Shown in pieces: positions 36,001-48,253 of a stretch of 64,000 bases of DNA. Each line of letters opens with the position of its first letter. Positions within the stretch are counted from its first letter, which is position 1. Source of the DNA: Cannabis sativa (lineage: Eukaryota > Streptophyta > Magnoliopsida > Rosales > Cannabaceae); assembly GCF_029168945.1 (NCBI RefSeq), contig NC_083610.1, positions 49,741,429 through 49,805,428 of the forward strand. The letters are read 5' to 3'. A program made the position numbers and the translations under genes. Below the pieces are notes generated by a model. The model had not been told where the DNA came from. It made no database searches and was given only the letters and a program-made list of their open reading frames with translations.

Positions 36001-36736
36001 TAATTAATTTCCAAAGTTGGTGTTAGCCAAATTTAGGAAAAAGTTGAAATTTTTGCTTAAATTCTTAAAAAAATATATTTTTGTAATTTTAACACACACA
36101 TTTTGGATCATAGCTTTTCAAAAAAGTACTTCTAGCTCTCTTAAAAGCTATCCCAAACACACCTAGAAACTCAAGAATTGAACCGAAAATCATACACATC
36201 ACACTAAAAACAATCACATAAAATTGTTCTATAGCCTTAAAATTGTTTGTAAATAACCTACCAAATTAAAAACTCAAAAAATAAAAATAAGACCTTACCT
36301 TACTTGTCGCCGACTTTGGAGGTGACAGTGGAGGCGAGCGGGTGACTTCACGTGGCGGTGTAAATGAGGAAAAATCTTAGTATGTGTGGACTGTCATGGA
36401 ATCGACGGTGACTGGTCCGCAAATGGGGTTTGGGGTTTGGGTCACGTGGTGAAGGGGTTTTGTTGGTCAGGAATGGGGAATGGGGCTTCGAGTGCGAGAG
36501 AAGGAGAGAATCAGAGGGGCGGCGAGTTTCGTGAACTGCAATGGTGGTGGCGACTACAAGTTTTGTGGTGGTGTCTCTCTGGTTGGGGGAGCTTCAAGTG
36601 CGAGAGAATGAGAGAGGGTTTAAGAGAAAAAGAAAGATAGAGAAATGGAGGATGTTTCAAATGTCAGGGGTAATTTTGGAACAAATTAGAATACTAACAT
36701 AAATTTTAATGTTTATTATGAGGGAATTATTTTGTA
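36001..36736. other. Non-coding stretch, no gene recognised
   Basis: AT-rich to 36300, then a GC-richer patch (36300-36650). An 84-codon frame there (36386-36640) is rich in Gly and Trp, has no domain I recognise, and looks like chance. Confidence 0.5.
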
Positions 36737-36747
36737 GGGTCACATTT

Positions 36748-36871
36748 TTTGTTTTTTTTTTTATTTAAGCGTTTATATATTACAACCATGTTTTACTTGG
36801 GACTAGAACTCAGGACTTCCAACACACACACACCTACCTATAGCCACTTGAGCTAGCCTCAAGTGGTTGTT
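36748..36871 (-). mobile_element. tRNA-derived SINE with perfect 11-bp target duplication
   Basis: Minus-strand unit of about 124 bp. A box A-like TAGCTCAAGTGG lies near its 5' end (36844-36855) and a box B-like GTTCTAGTCCC further in (36799-36809). Its 3' end is A-rich (t-rich on plus, 36748-36765). It is flanked by gggtcacattt at 36737-36747 and 36872-36882. Internal RNA polymerase III boxes plus an A tail and such a duplication are the hallmarks of a SINE. Confidence 0.85.
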
Positions 36872-36882
36872 GGGTCACATTT

Positions 36883-37612
36883 AAACATAAAAACTTAAAT
36901 TTTCGTTGGTATCTTTTGTAACAATAGTATAATTATATTGATATGTGTTATTATCATTGACCCTAATTATTAATTTACTCTAGTTGTACGTAAATAATAA
37001 AATCCCTAAAATATATTATAGTGATTGATTAGTTTAAAGGAGTTTCTTTTTCATAAATATGAGAAAAAATAATAAAATGTACTTTTATGTAACATAATTA
37101 AATAATGTAAAAAAATATGGAAATAAAAATAAACACAGATTATAATATAAGGAACCAAATAATAGACCATAAATAAAGTTGGTAAAAATTTTAATAGGAA
37201 ATATCGTCAGAAAAGTTACTGGAGCAGACACTAGTGTCGGAAAAGTCATTGTCACCAGAAAAGTTGACGGACAAATCATAGTCATCGAAAAAGTCACCAA
37301 AAAATTTATTAAAGTTGTCACTGTCGTCGAAAATGTCATCGAAGTTTCTATCGTCACCAGAGTTAGATGTCTCATATATAAACTAAAATAGAATTGGTTG
37401 CACAATAAAATGAGTAAAAACAAATAATATATAATAACTTAAAAATTAATTATAATTAAAAAATAGAGAGGATATGAGTTCCTGAAAGACTGAAATATAA
37501 ATTAAAAACAGCACTTGTTTCACAACAAAGTGAGTAAAATCAAATAACACATAATACCACATAAACAAGTTATATAAGATAAGGTGGGAATTAATTCCAA
37601 AAAATTGAGACA
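36883..37612. other. AT-rich spacer with an Asp-rich open frame
   Basis: No recognised gene. A minus-strand open stretch at 37191-37385 has no ATG and encodes an Asp/Phe/Ser-rich peptide (FDDIFDDSDNF). Near-copies of gagtaaaa-caaataa-acataata occur at about 37411, 37529 and 39967, suggesting an old local duplication. Confidence 0.4.
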
Positions 37613-37621
37613 TAAATATAA

Positions 37622-39931
37622 GAGTAATTTGTGGCGAAAATACGTAAGTGTAACTTTGAGTTGCAGTTAAATACCCGTCTTTGTTTTTGCGGTAAAAATA
37701 CCTTCTGTTAGGGTTTTGGAACTTCCGTAAATACCTAGCCGTTAAATGTCAAGTCAGTATTCACGTGTCACTTAGTCATTGGTCCATGTCATTAAATTTG
37801 TATTTATTATTTAAATAATTATACAAATATTTAAAAATAATTTTTAAATTATAAGAAAATAATAAAAAATATATATATATAATTATTTTTTTTTTATTTT
37901 TTTACCTTGATTTCTTTTCATTTTTTTTTTCTTTGAATTGAAAAACAAACTAAAACTCAAGAATTGAAACTAGGGCTGAACATTTTGAACGGGTTTGACC
38001 CGAACCCGAGCAACCCGCCCGAACCCGAATTGGTGAACCCGCAAAAAAAAATTTTAAAAAAGTTTCGGGCGGGTTGGGTTCAACCCGGTACCCTTCGGGT
38101 GGGTTGGCGGGTTGAGATTTTAGGGGTACCGGGTTTCGGGTTGAAGCCGGGAACCCACCCGCCAACCTGGTTTATAAATATATTATATATATACTTCTTT
38201 TATTACTCTTTTTATATATATATATATAATATGGACTTTAGATTTTCATGGACTATGGATATTGGATATGGATATATTTTGAAATATTTTAGTTTTCACT
38301 TTTATCATGATTCATGAACATGAATATGAAGTTTGATTTGAATCTTTGATAAATAGGTTGTTTGTTTGTTGGTTGGATTGATTAATGTATTTTTTCTTCA
38401 ATAGTAGATACTATGAACAAATTGTTATATTATATATGCTTAATTTCATAAATAAAAAAATAATAAAAAAAATAATTATTTGAATAAAAAATTAATTTTT
38501 TTTAAAGAGTTGACCGAGTTGACTGAGTTGACCAGGTCAACCCGCCAACCCGCTAAACCCGACCAACCGAAACCCGCCAACCTGTGACCCGCCAACCCGC
38601 CAACCCGCCAACCCATGCCCTATTCAGGTCCGAGTTCGGTTTCAATTTTTTGAACCCGAAACCCGCCAACCTGAAACCCGGTAAACCCGCTCGATGTTCA
38701 GCCCTAATTGAAACCAATTAAACAAATTAAATACAGATTTTGAGCAAACTAAAATCAAAAGTGAATTATATTTTCAAATATTAAACCAAAACAAATCCAA
38801 ATTCTTCTACCCAAAAGATTCATAAACTATATAAAAAAATTTTAATGCATCCATTTAACATAAACAAACCCGTTATTTGCCAAGAACAAAAAAAAAATAG
38901 GATTTGAAATCAAAACTAAATATTACAAACAAAATGCAAACCAAACAATCAGATCTAAGCCAAAAGCCCGATTTTGAAACTCTTGAACCAAGTAGATCAG
39001 ATCTAAGCCAAAACTCCGATTATGAAACTCTTGAACCTAGTAGATTAAGAGCAAATGTCTATTAAGTCTACGCCCAAGCCAAAACCTCCAAAAATACGTA
39101 AATAAAAACTCAAACCCAGAGCACAAACTACAAACCTCAATGAATGATTTAGGGTCTTCCTATGATTTGGGCACAATGAGAGAAATAAAGAAGATGAAAG
39201 CAAAAAGCCCCTGGTTTGCAAGTTGTTGAGAAAAGAGGAAAAAGGGGATGAGATGTGGTGAAATAGGGCTGTTGTTGGTGAGGAGGAAGAAGACGATGAC
39301 GATGGGGGTGTTCACAGGTCGACGCTGATGAGGGTGAAGAACGATGATTCCCTGGTTCGCACCCCTGGTTCTCAAAAGGTGATGAGGGAGAAGAAGTTGA
39401 CCCCCTGAATCGCAGAAGAGAAAGGGGAGAAGAATGGGATATTAGTGTTCTCAGATAGGTTTGGAATTTAATTTTGTATTTAATTTAATTTTAAGTGTTG
39501 ATGTTTAATTATTTTGTATTCACACGGTTATATAGGATTTTTATTATTAATTGATTTTGTAGGAATTAGATTTTAAGTTTTATGTGTTTGTTAATTTTGT
39601 AATTTTTTTAATTTAAAAAAAAAAGTTTTATTTAATTTTTAAATAATATTTAAAGAAATAATGGTTAAAAATATAAAAGTTTGATTATATTTAATTTTTA
39701 TGATTTTAAAATTATTTTTAAACATTTACATGATCATTTAAATCATAAATAAAAATTTAATGAAATGAACCAATAAATGAGTGACGCGTGGACACTAATT
39801 TGGCACTTAACGGTTAGGTACCTACGGAAGTACTAAAAACCTAACAGAAGGTATTTTTACCGCCAAAAAAAGATTTAAGTATTTAAGTACAACTCGAAGT
39901 TAAACTTAAGTATTTTCGCCGCAAATTACTC
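37622..39931. mobile_element. Mutator-like element with long terminal inverted repeats and 9-bp duplication
   Basis: The ends GAGTAATTTGTGGCG and CGCCGCAAATTACTC start imperfect inverted repeats of roughly 200-240 bp. Flanks are taaatataa on both sides (37613-37621 and 39932-39940). Long inverted repeats with a 9-bp duplication are diagnostic of Mutator-like elements. The interior has no transposase frame. It contains a nested hAT MITE, a twofold repeat of about 50 bp near 38949-39050, and a 71-codon minus-strand frame at 39160-39375 of unknown nature, which could be a captured gene fragment. Confidence 0.9.
37971..38706. mobile_element. hAT-like MITE nested in the Mutator-like element
   Basis: 736 bp, termini TAGGGCTGAACAT and ATGTTCAGCCCTA (13-bp perfect inverted repeats), flanked by attgaaac at 37963-37970 and 38707-38714. 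Subterminal zones are packed with aacccgcc words in both orientations. There is no coding capacity. Confidence 0.92.
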
Positions 39932-39940
39932 TAAATATAA

Positions 39941-40259
39941 ACAGAATCGACTCCAAAAAAAAAAAATAAGTAAAACAAATAACACATAATAACCCAAAAA
40001 ATATCTTATCAAACTTTTAATGTCATAATATATATAATAATTAAGTTATTGTATTGAATTCTCGCTAAAAAAAATTATATAATGTACATATATATATACA
40101 TTATATACACATCAATAATAATATGCTAATAATAAGAAGTTAACAAAAAACTAAAAAATGAGAATAATTTATAAGAGTGTTCCTTAAATTTAATTGTATG
40201 ACTTGATAGTTTTGTAAGCATATGAGTTGTTCATATATAAAAAAGAGAAATTATAATGT
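39941..40259. other. AT-rich spacer
   Basis: Runs of A and TA repeats (near 40085-40105). I see no gene or element boundary. Confidence 0.5.
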
Positions 40260-41127
40260 AAAATTTAATATTTTTGTAATATATAATGCGGTGTAATTTG
40301 AACCGCGATTATTAAATTCAAAATCGCAAACAACACCACATCGCGCGCTTGGCGAAAACACAAATTGCAACGCACCGCAAAGAATTTCAAACCGCACTTT
40401 TTGTTAGGAGTGTTCACTAAGTATCCGATCCAATCCAATCCGCACGATCCAATCCAATCCAATTCGTAAATTTTAAAAAGTAACCGATCCAATCCAATCA
40501 GCACTTAATTATATATATTTTTAAACAACTATAATATATAATATATATTATTTTTTTAGTAATATTAAAAAAAGACATAAACTTCTAATTTCTTAATCTT
40601 TTTTAGAAATATATTGGGTTGGTGTATTTTATTTGTTTTATAAAAAATACAAAAAAAAAATATTCTTATTCACATAGACAGACACATGAATTTAAATATG
40701 AATACTCACTTATTTATTTTAGTAATGAATACATATATATTTTAGTGTAAATCTAAAGATTAGTACATATATGTGAGTTTGATTTATATATAAATGGAGA
40801 TGAAAATAGATTATTATTGGAGATTAAAAAACAATAATCTTTTTTTAATTCTTTTTCTATGAAATATTAAATAATTTATTATTAAAAAAAAACAACCGAT
40901 CTAAAATAACCGATCCAATCCGCACTATTGCGGATTAGATTGGATTGAATTTAAATTGTTATGCGGATTTGATTGGATCCAAAATATGAAATCCGCACTT
41001 AGTGCGGATTGGATGTTGTTTGACCAAAAAAGTACGGATTGGATTGGATGAACACCCCTACTTTTTGTGAAGTATGGTGTGGTGTGTGGGGATTATACGG
41101 TGTGGACGATTTGATGAACACCCCCAC
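40260..41127 (-). mobile_element. Old hAT-like remnant interrupted by a MITE
   Basis: The right end reads gatgaacacccccac, the complement of a GGGTGTTCATC hAT terminus, and the body is rich in cgcaccgc/gcggtg words on both sides of the MITE. The left terminus is not recognisable, so the boundary at 40260 is approximate. Confidence 0.5.
40405..41060. mobile_element. hAT-like MITE with perfect 8-bp duplication
   Basis: 656 bp. The 12-bp termini TAGGAGTGTTCA and TGAACACCCCTA differ at one position; flanks are ctttttgt at 40397-40404 and 41061-41068. Subterminal arrays of gatccaatcc and ggattggat face each other. It is non-coding. Confidence 0.93.
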
Positions 41128-41479
41128 ATAAAAATAATATGAAAATAACATCTAAGCAACATCAAAATAACAATAAAAAATAACATATAACAAAAAACTA
41201 ACAACAAATTAATAATAGTACAACATAAAATACATCAAAAGACCGTATTTTCTGTAAATAAAATCATAAAAACGTAAAAATATTTAAAATTTCATACTAC
41301 AATATTTTTGTAATTTTTTTGTTGTTTTTGTGTATTTGTAAAATAATTCTTAATAAATATATACTATTAATTAAATAGATTTTTTTAATATCCATATTTT
41401 CTAACAAAATAACTAAAAAATAAAAGGTAAATAAAAGTACAAACTTACTAAAATAAATGTTCTAGACCAAATAAAATAA
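41128..41479. other. AT-rich spacer
   Basis: Low-complexity A- and T-rich DNA. No feature recognised. Confidence 0.5.
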
Positions 41480-41488
41480 TTAAATAAA

Positions 41489-42702
41489 GGGTATTTTACA
41501 TAAATGTATACATTTTTTAAAATAATTACAAAAAATGTGCAAAAAAACACAATTTTAAAAATGTACACATTTGAAAATATATTTACAAAATTTCATACAA
41601 ATTCTTAATTAAATTATAATAGATATATTAATGGTTCAACTTTCTATATTTAGATTTGTATAACTATTTGTATAACTATTTTCTTATTATGTTTTGTTGT
41701 GTATGGTATTGTAATATTTTTTTAATATTGCTTATATGTTTTTAGTGTTTTTTTTTAAATTTATATATGTTTTTGTTAAACTTGATGGGTTGTTTTTGTT
41801 TATTTTTTTAATGTATTTTTTTAGTGGAATAATTATTCATGCTTCATCTATAAAGGTCCTTGTTAGTTGTTAGTTGTTTATTTTGCTTATATGTATTTTT
41901 ATCTTTGTTAGTTGTTTTTTTTTTTGTTTTTTTTTGTGGTGTTTCTTATTATGTTTTGTTGTGTATCGTATTGTAATATTTTTTTTAATATTGTTTATTT
42001 GTTTTTAGTGTTTTTTTTTTAATTTATATATGCTTTTGTTAATTTTGATGGGTTGTTTTTGTTTATTTTTTTAATGTATTTTTTTGGTGGAAGAATTATT
42101 CATGCTCCATCTATAAATATTCTTTTTTTGGTATTTTTATCTTTGTTAGTTGTTTTCTTTCTTTTGTTGTTTTGTAGTTTTTTTTATTATGTTTTGTTGT
42201 GTATCGTGTTGTAATATTTTTTTAATATTGTTTATTTGTTTTTAGTATTTTTTTTTTAATTTATATATGTTTTTGTTAAACTTGATGGGTTGTTTTTGTT
42301 TATTTTTTTAATGTATTTTTTTCACTTTTTATTATTAATCTAAAACTGTTTATTATTTTTAATCATTAATTATTTTTTTATCTTATATTTAAAATATTAC
42401 ATCTGTATATTTTAAATATTATTGTTTATAATTAGAATCTTATTATGTTTTTTAATTATTAATATATAAATTTTGTTAATTAGTAGGCTTACTCATTAAT
42501 ACCTTATCAATTAGTCATAAAAAATAGTTATACAAATATAAATATAGAAAGTTGAATCATTAATATATCTATTATAATTTAATTAAAAATATGCATGAAT
42601 TTTTGTAAATATATTTTCAAATGTGTACATTTTTAAAATTGCGTTTTTTTGCACATTTTTTGTAATATAGTTATTTTTATTGTACACTAATGAAAAAACC
42701 CC
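41489..42702. mobile_element. Mutator-like MITE with 9-bp duplication and internal tandem repeats
   Basis: 1214 bp with inverted termini GGGTATTTTACAT and the complement of GGGGTTTTTTCATTAG, extending as imperfect inverted repeats for about 180-200 bp. Flanks are ttaaataaa at 41480-41488 and 42703-42711. The centre (about 41690-42330) is three copies of a unit of about 240-260 bp, each containing tatgttttgttgtgtat. No coding capacity. Confidence 0.88.
41690..42330. repeat. Internal tandem repeat of the Mutator-like MITE
   Basis: tatgttttgttgtgtat recurs near 41690, 41949 and 42188, and aacttgatgggttgtttttg or a close variant follows in each unit. Spacings are about 259 and 239 bp. Confidence 0.85.
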
Positions 42703-42711
42703 TTAAATAAA

Positions 42712-43228
42712 AGGGAAAAAAACAAAAAAATACAAAAAAGGAAAAAAAATTACAAAAATACTTTGGGCCGGCCCATTAAACATTTATACAGTCCACATAC
42801 AAATATTTACAAAAATACCACATGCACTAAGCCTTCGAGTGTACGAGCGAACCATGAAGATGAAACTACGCGCTCGTTTCAAAACCGCAAAACAACCAAA
42901 ATGAAACCAAAACGAGAAAAATACAACTATTAATTACGGCAAAATCAACTGAAAAGAATACCGCAATGATCTAAGCGAAAATGACGAAAAAAAAATCAGA
43001 AAAACTGTGAAGAAACTGAAATTACACATTTGTTTTCTATTTTATTCGATCAAAATAACTCCCACTAATATCGAAATCTATATTCATGAAATATAGATCT
43101 GTAACAAACAGATCTGGAGCTCCCACTAAATCCAAAACAATGTATGATGTGAAAAATTTAAAAAAAAACCTCATGAATAATACATCTACGTTATATACAG
43201 TTGCATTTTGATTTATTTTTTGTTTTGG
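42712..43228. other. Non-coding stretch
   Basis: AT-rich with a slightly GC-richer patch near 42770-42880. No gene or element boundary recognised. Confidence 0.45.
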
Positions 43229-43815
43229 TTGCCTTATAGTTGCATTATCGTTTTATGATAGTTTATATATTATGCAAGAATTTAATTTGATGGGGACTAA
43301 GAAATAGTAGTTATACATAGTAAGTTTTGTGCAAATAGTTGCATATTAATTTTATAGTGAAATAATATATGCAAGTAGCAAAACTATAACAAAACTACAA
43401 AACAACTGTATGCAAGTGCAAATAGTTGCCTTATAGTTGCATTATCGTTTTATGATAGTTTATATATTATGCAAGAATTTAATTTGATGGGGACTAAGAA
43501 ATAGTAGTTATACATAGTAAGTTTTGTGCAAATAGTTGCATATTAATTTTATAGTGAAATAACATATGCAAGTAACAAAACTATAATAAAACTACAAAAC
43601 AACTGTATGCAAGTGCAAATAGTTGCCTTATAGTTGCATTATCGTTTTATGATAGTTTATATATTATGCAAGAATTTAATTTGATGGGGACTAAGAAATA
43701 GTAGTTATACATAGTAAGTTTTGTGCAAATAGTTGCATATGAATTTTATAGTGAAATAACATATGCAAGTAGCAAAACTATAATAAAACTACAAAACAAC
43801 TGTATACAAACTAAA
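43229..43815. repeat. Tandem array, three copies of a 197-bp unit
   Basis: ttgccttatagttgcattat begins units at 43229, 43426 and 43623, giving a period of exactly 197 bp. The units differ at only a few positions. There is no open frame. Confidence 0.95.
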
Positions 43816-44305
43816 ATACAGGAAAAACTCTTTGAACATCAACATCCATGATAAATCTCATTGTTACCCATTGATGATATAAACCCCAAATACATATGCA
43901 AAGCTCATCATGACCAGTTTATTCATAACACTTAACTAAGCAAAACTAAACCCCAAATACATACAAGTAACTATAGGATAGATAACTATGTTAGCTTTTC
44001 GTTGTAGTTATACAAATCTAAGTTAACTCTGTTTAGTTATATGTCAAATGTTGAATAGTCCAACACATCACAATAGAATCACCCTCTTGAGAATCATCTG
44101 ACACTCTCACATGGTTACTACATTCCCATTCGTATTCCATATTCCTGAGCCACGTGGTATACTTCTCAAAGTTGATCCACATAGTTACATAATTGTATAA
44201 ATATCTATACATGAAATACTTCTACTATAGCTACTCTAACAAATTAAATTAACTTAGAAAACATATAAACAAATAAACATGAGTTATTATTAGTACCATT
44301 AAAGT
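43816..44305. other. Non-coding stretch next to the subtilase fragment
   Basis: AT-rich. Part of it may be a former intron of the protease gene on the minus strand, since the exon-like homology ends near 44306. Nothing else is recognised. Confidence 0.4.
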
Positions 44306-44674
<369 letters not shown>

Positions 44675-45913
44675 ACAAAATATGATTATTAAAAAACTGA
44701 AAATAAAATTAAAAATAAAAAATTAAAAACTGAAATAAAATTAAAAATAAAAAGAAAAGAAGAAAAAAAGAGAGTGAAATGATGGATTGATTGATAGAAA
44801 ATGAAAAAAGAGAGGGAAGAGAGTAGGATTTGATTGATGATGGATGGAATGATGAGTAAGTGGTAAATGTGTAATAAAAATAAGTTTGTAAGTATAAATG
44901 TAGTAATAGGCGTGTGAAGGTAATTATGTAATAAAGTGTGTAAAAAGGATTTTTCATGTAAAAATTTCTAAATAAAACCATTAGTTTATAACATATTATT
45001 TAATAATTACATTCAGAAAAATAAATAAATACAGACAATTAAAACAAGTAAAAAATCAATATTTTTTTTTTCTTGAAGATATCAAAATTTTATTATCACC
45101 CAACAAATATTACAAAAATAAACAAAACCTACCCCATTCTTTCACCGCCACTTCGTAAAACAACCATTAGAAAATACCTTGAGATTTCTTTTTTAAGTAG
45201 TTGTTCATATATTGATAGAGAGAGTGCATAGATGTCTTTTAAGGTTTGGGATTTTTCTTATAAAAGAGGAAAAGCGAAAAAACTGAGTTTGTAGGTTTTA
45301 AAATTAAAATTTAATATAAATAGTAAAACTACAAATAAATAGTAATATATACAAATGTTTTAAATTAAATAAGAAAATTTATCGTTAAATACAAACTAAT
45401 GAATGCACGCAATTAACTTATTATACATAGACTCCTACACACGAAACTAACATAAAATATAACTCAATAAAAATCAAAATGTAGTTAAGAGTTGTATGTA
45501 ATAGTGAAATATTAATGGAAAATTTACGTATTGAGCCATTTTTTGTATTTTATTATCAGCAATATCTTACAACATTCAATTAACAATTTTACTTAACTTG
45601 TAGGTTTTTTATTTTACTTGGTTAAAAAAAATACACATATAATTACTAAATCAAACTATTTACTAAATATAGTAGTTTGTTAACTTAATGACAATATATT
45701 AATTTTTAAAATAAACTTTAATGTACCAAAATATTGCCACCCAAAACCCCAACTTCATAACAGTTTTTATTTTTGTATGAATCAGGAAAGTTTGTATTGC
45801 TCAAATCTAATTTTTACAAACAAATAACACCCCTACTGGCCTATAAACAATACTATCTATACATTTATGTACACTGCTTACTTAAATCTCATACATACAA
45901 TTCGAATGCTTGG
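44675..45913. other. AT-rich spacer between subtilase fragment and LINE
   Basis: It has a purine-rich low-complexity patch (44690-44830), a T run at 45061-45071, and otherwise AT-rich sequence. The left part may contain the 3' untranslated region of the LINE, but no tail or target duplication could be fixed. Confidence 0.4.
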
Positions 45914-46358
45914 TTACAAGCTTTGAAACCAGCTTGTATCCTCTGTACTGACTTTTTTAGGCCAACATAAGCTAATTCTTTGTGTAACAGTCTGCTTTAA
46001 ACCCTTGATTAACACTTTTGGTTCTGCTTTTATATTTTCCCACAAACTGACATTTCGAGCTTCCCATAGTGTATACACCAAGCAAGAGAGAGCAGCTGCA
46101 AACACCTTCTTCCTGAACTTACTAAGTTTTGATCTTCCAATCCATCTGGTGAGGGTGATCAAGGTGGTAGGTGTTGCATGCCATTGTAACCAGTGTTTTG
46201 TATCCTGGAGACAAGCAGTTGCAACAGGGCATTTGAAGAAGTGCTTTGATGTATTTTCTTTATGCAAGAAGCTAATCCCATTTTAAGTAACATGTCTTTA
46301 GTTTTGAGCCTCGGCTGGATTGCCAACCATGTGAGAAAGTTGTGCTTTGGGGTGTTCA
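45914..46358 (-). pseudogene. LINE ORF2 C-terminus (zinc-binding reverse transcriptase region), downstream part
   Basis: Minus-strand frames encode NTPKHNFLTWLAIQPRLKTK and, after a frameshift, CKENTSKHFFKCPVA followed by a helical segment ending WFQSL. This matches the 'zf-RVT' domain found after reverse transcriptase in plant L1-type LINEs. The upstream part of the same gene lies at 62775-64000, beyond the 16.4 kb insertion B'. The B' target duplication gttca marks the join. Confidence 0.85.
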
Positions 46359-48235
46359 TGTTGGGTTTTATGCCCTAAATAAAACTCATTTAAATATAAT
46401 CAGATTTACTTATTAATATAGATCAGAAATAACATTTAATGTTGCATGGTTCACATGATTTATTTCATGATTATATGTACATAATGTATGAATTCTTCTG
46501 AAACCCTTTTCACATACTTGATCCTGTTTATTGTGTTGTCAACACATTGGAAAGTAAACATGACTATGTCAATAAAGTTTCCTAGATTTATCAGACACAG
46601 GGTTTTACTGATATGATAATCTACAACAGAGTTTACTTGCATTTGGAGAAGTGTTATGTTCTTTCCAGAGCATTGGTTAAAGTAAAGCTCAGGTTGGATG
46701 CATGGAGTATGCATCGGAAGGGACCGATATTGAACTTTGACTTAGATTTATTAAACTTACCGTAATATCTATTCATGTCAATATCGCCTAGTTGATCCTA
46801 GATCAAATGATCTTAATCCTGTTATGATTAGGCTCAATCTCGAGAGACTATTCGTGTTCTTTGATTTGTTAGTTAAGCCTACTTTTGGGTCAGGGTGATA
46901 CATACATTTTGGGAGCACGGTAGTGCAACTGAGTGGGAGCGCTATCATAAACATGGAATCTATAGCTCTCTGGCAAATAGTAAGTAAAGGATGATCTCCT
47001 TCGAGCTTGACCAAACGAAAATAAATGGTGGAAATCTCATTTCACATAAGCTGAAATACCATTTATACGGGATTAAGTGTTTTAAGGATTAAATACATTG
47101 TAGGGTGTAACGGTAATCAAATCCCTTTACAGTGTAGATCATTCATATAGAGGATCATTGATCAAATTAGGATTATAACAATGGATAACTAATGATGCGT
47201 CTATATGGTGGAACATATAGAGCATTCTATATACTGAGAGTGCAATTCTAAGTTCTATGCGTGGATTCAACGAAGAATTAATAAGTTAGTGAATTTTAGT
47301 GCTAAATTCTTGATCTACTTATTGGAAGCTCGGTTATATAGACCCATGGTCCCCGCACTAGTTGAGATAATATTGCTTGTAAGACTCATATAATTGGTTT
47401 TGATTAATCAATTATAATTCTCAAATTAGACTATGTCTATTTGTGAATTTTTTCACTAAGTAAGGGCGAAATTGTAAAGAAAGAGTTTTAGGGGCATATT
47501 TGTTAATTATGATACTTTGTATGGTTCAATTAATAAATATGATAAATGACAATATTATTTAATAATTATTTATAGTTATTAAATAGTTAGAATTGGCATT
47601 TAAATGGTTGAATTTGAAAATTGGCATTTTTGAGAAAATCAGATGCAGAAAAGATAAAACTGCAAAATTGCAAAAAGTGAGGCCCAAACCCACTAAGCAT
47701 GGCCGGCCACTTTTGTAGGCAATTTAAACTGATATTTTCATTATTTTAATGCCAAATAATTCAAACCTAACCCTAGTGGAATGCTATAAATAGATAGTGA
47801 AGGCTTCTGGAAAATTACACTTTTCATTCAGAAAAAACTGAGCCTTCTCTCTCCCTATCTTTGGCCGACCCTTCTCTTTCTCCTTCCCTCTTCAATTTTG
47901 AAAATCTTAGTGATTAGAGTAGCGCCCACACACAGCAAGCAATACCTCAATCATAGTGAGGAAGATCTTGAAGAAAGATTTTCAGCAAGAAGGAGTTTCA
48001 GCATCAAAGATTCTGAGAAAGAGATCCAGGTTCAGATATTGATAATGCTCTGCTACAGAAAGGAATCAAGGGCTAGATATCTGAATGGAAGGAGTCATTA
48101 TATTCTGCTGCACCCAATGTAAGGTTTCCTAAACTTTATATGTGTTTATTTCATCGTTTTAGAAAGTTCATATTTAGGGTGTTAATCAACATACTTGTGA
48201 GTAGATCTAAGATCCTGGTAAAATAATTTCCAACA
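46359..48235 (+). repeat. Element B' 5' LTR
   Basis: 1877-bp repeat of 60890-62769. It has TATAAATA at 47785-47792. Confidence 0.95.
47785..47792 (+). promoter_or_regulatory. TATA-like box in B' 5' LTR
   Basis: TATAAATA in the context gctataaatagatagtgaag, identical in all four B-family LTRs. It lies about 450 bp before the LTR end. Confidence 0.55.
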
Positions 48236-48237
48236 AC

Positions 48238-48253
48238 TGGCCTCAGAGCCATG
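48238..48253 (+). other. Element B' primer binding site
   Basis: TGGCCTCAGAGCCATG, two bases after the LTR. It is similar to the initiator-Met primer site with changes at positions 4-5. Confidence 0.75.

Noticed and set aside
36386..36640. 84-codon frame with many Trp and Gly
   Set aside because: No homology recognised, no neighbouring exon signals, and GC-skewed local sequence.
39160..39375. 71-codon minus-strand frame inside the Mutator-like element
   Set aside because: Too short and featureless to call a gene. Mentioned only as a possible captured fragment.
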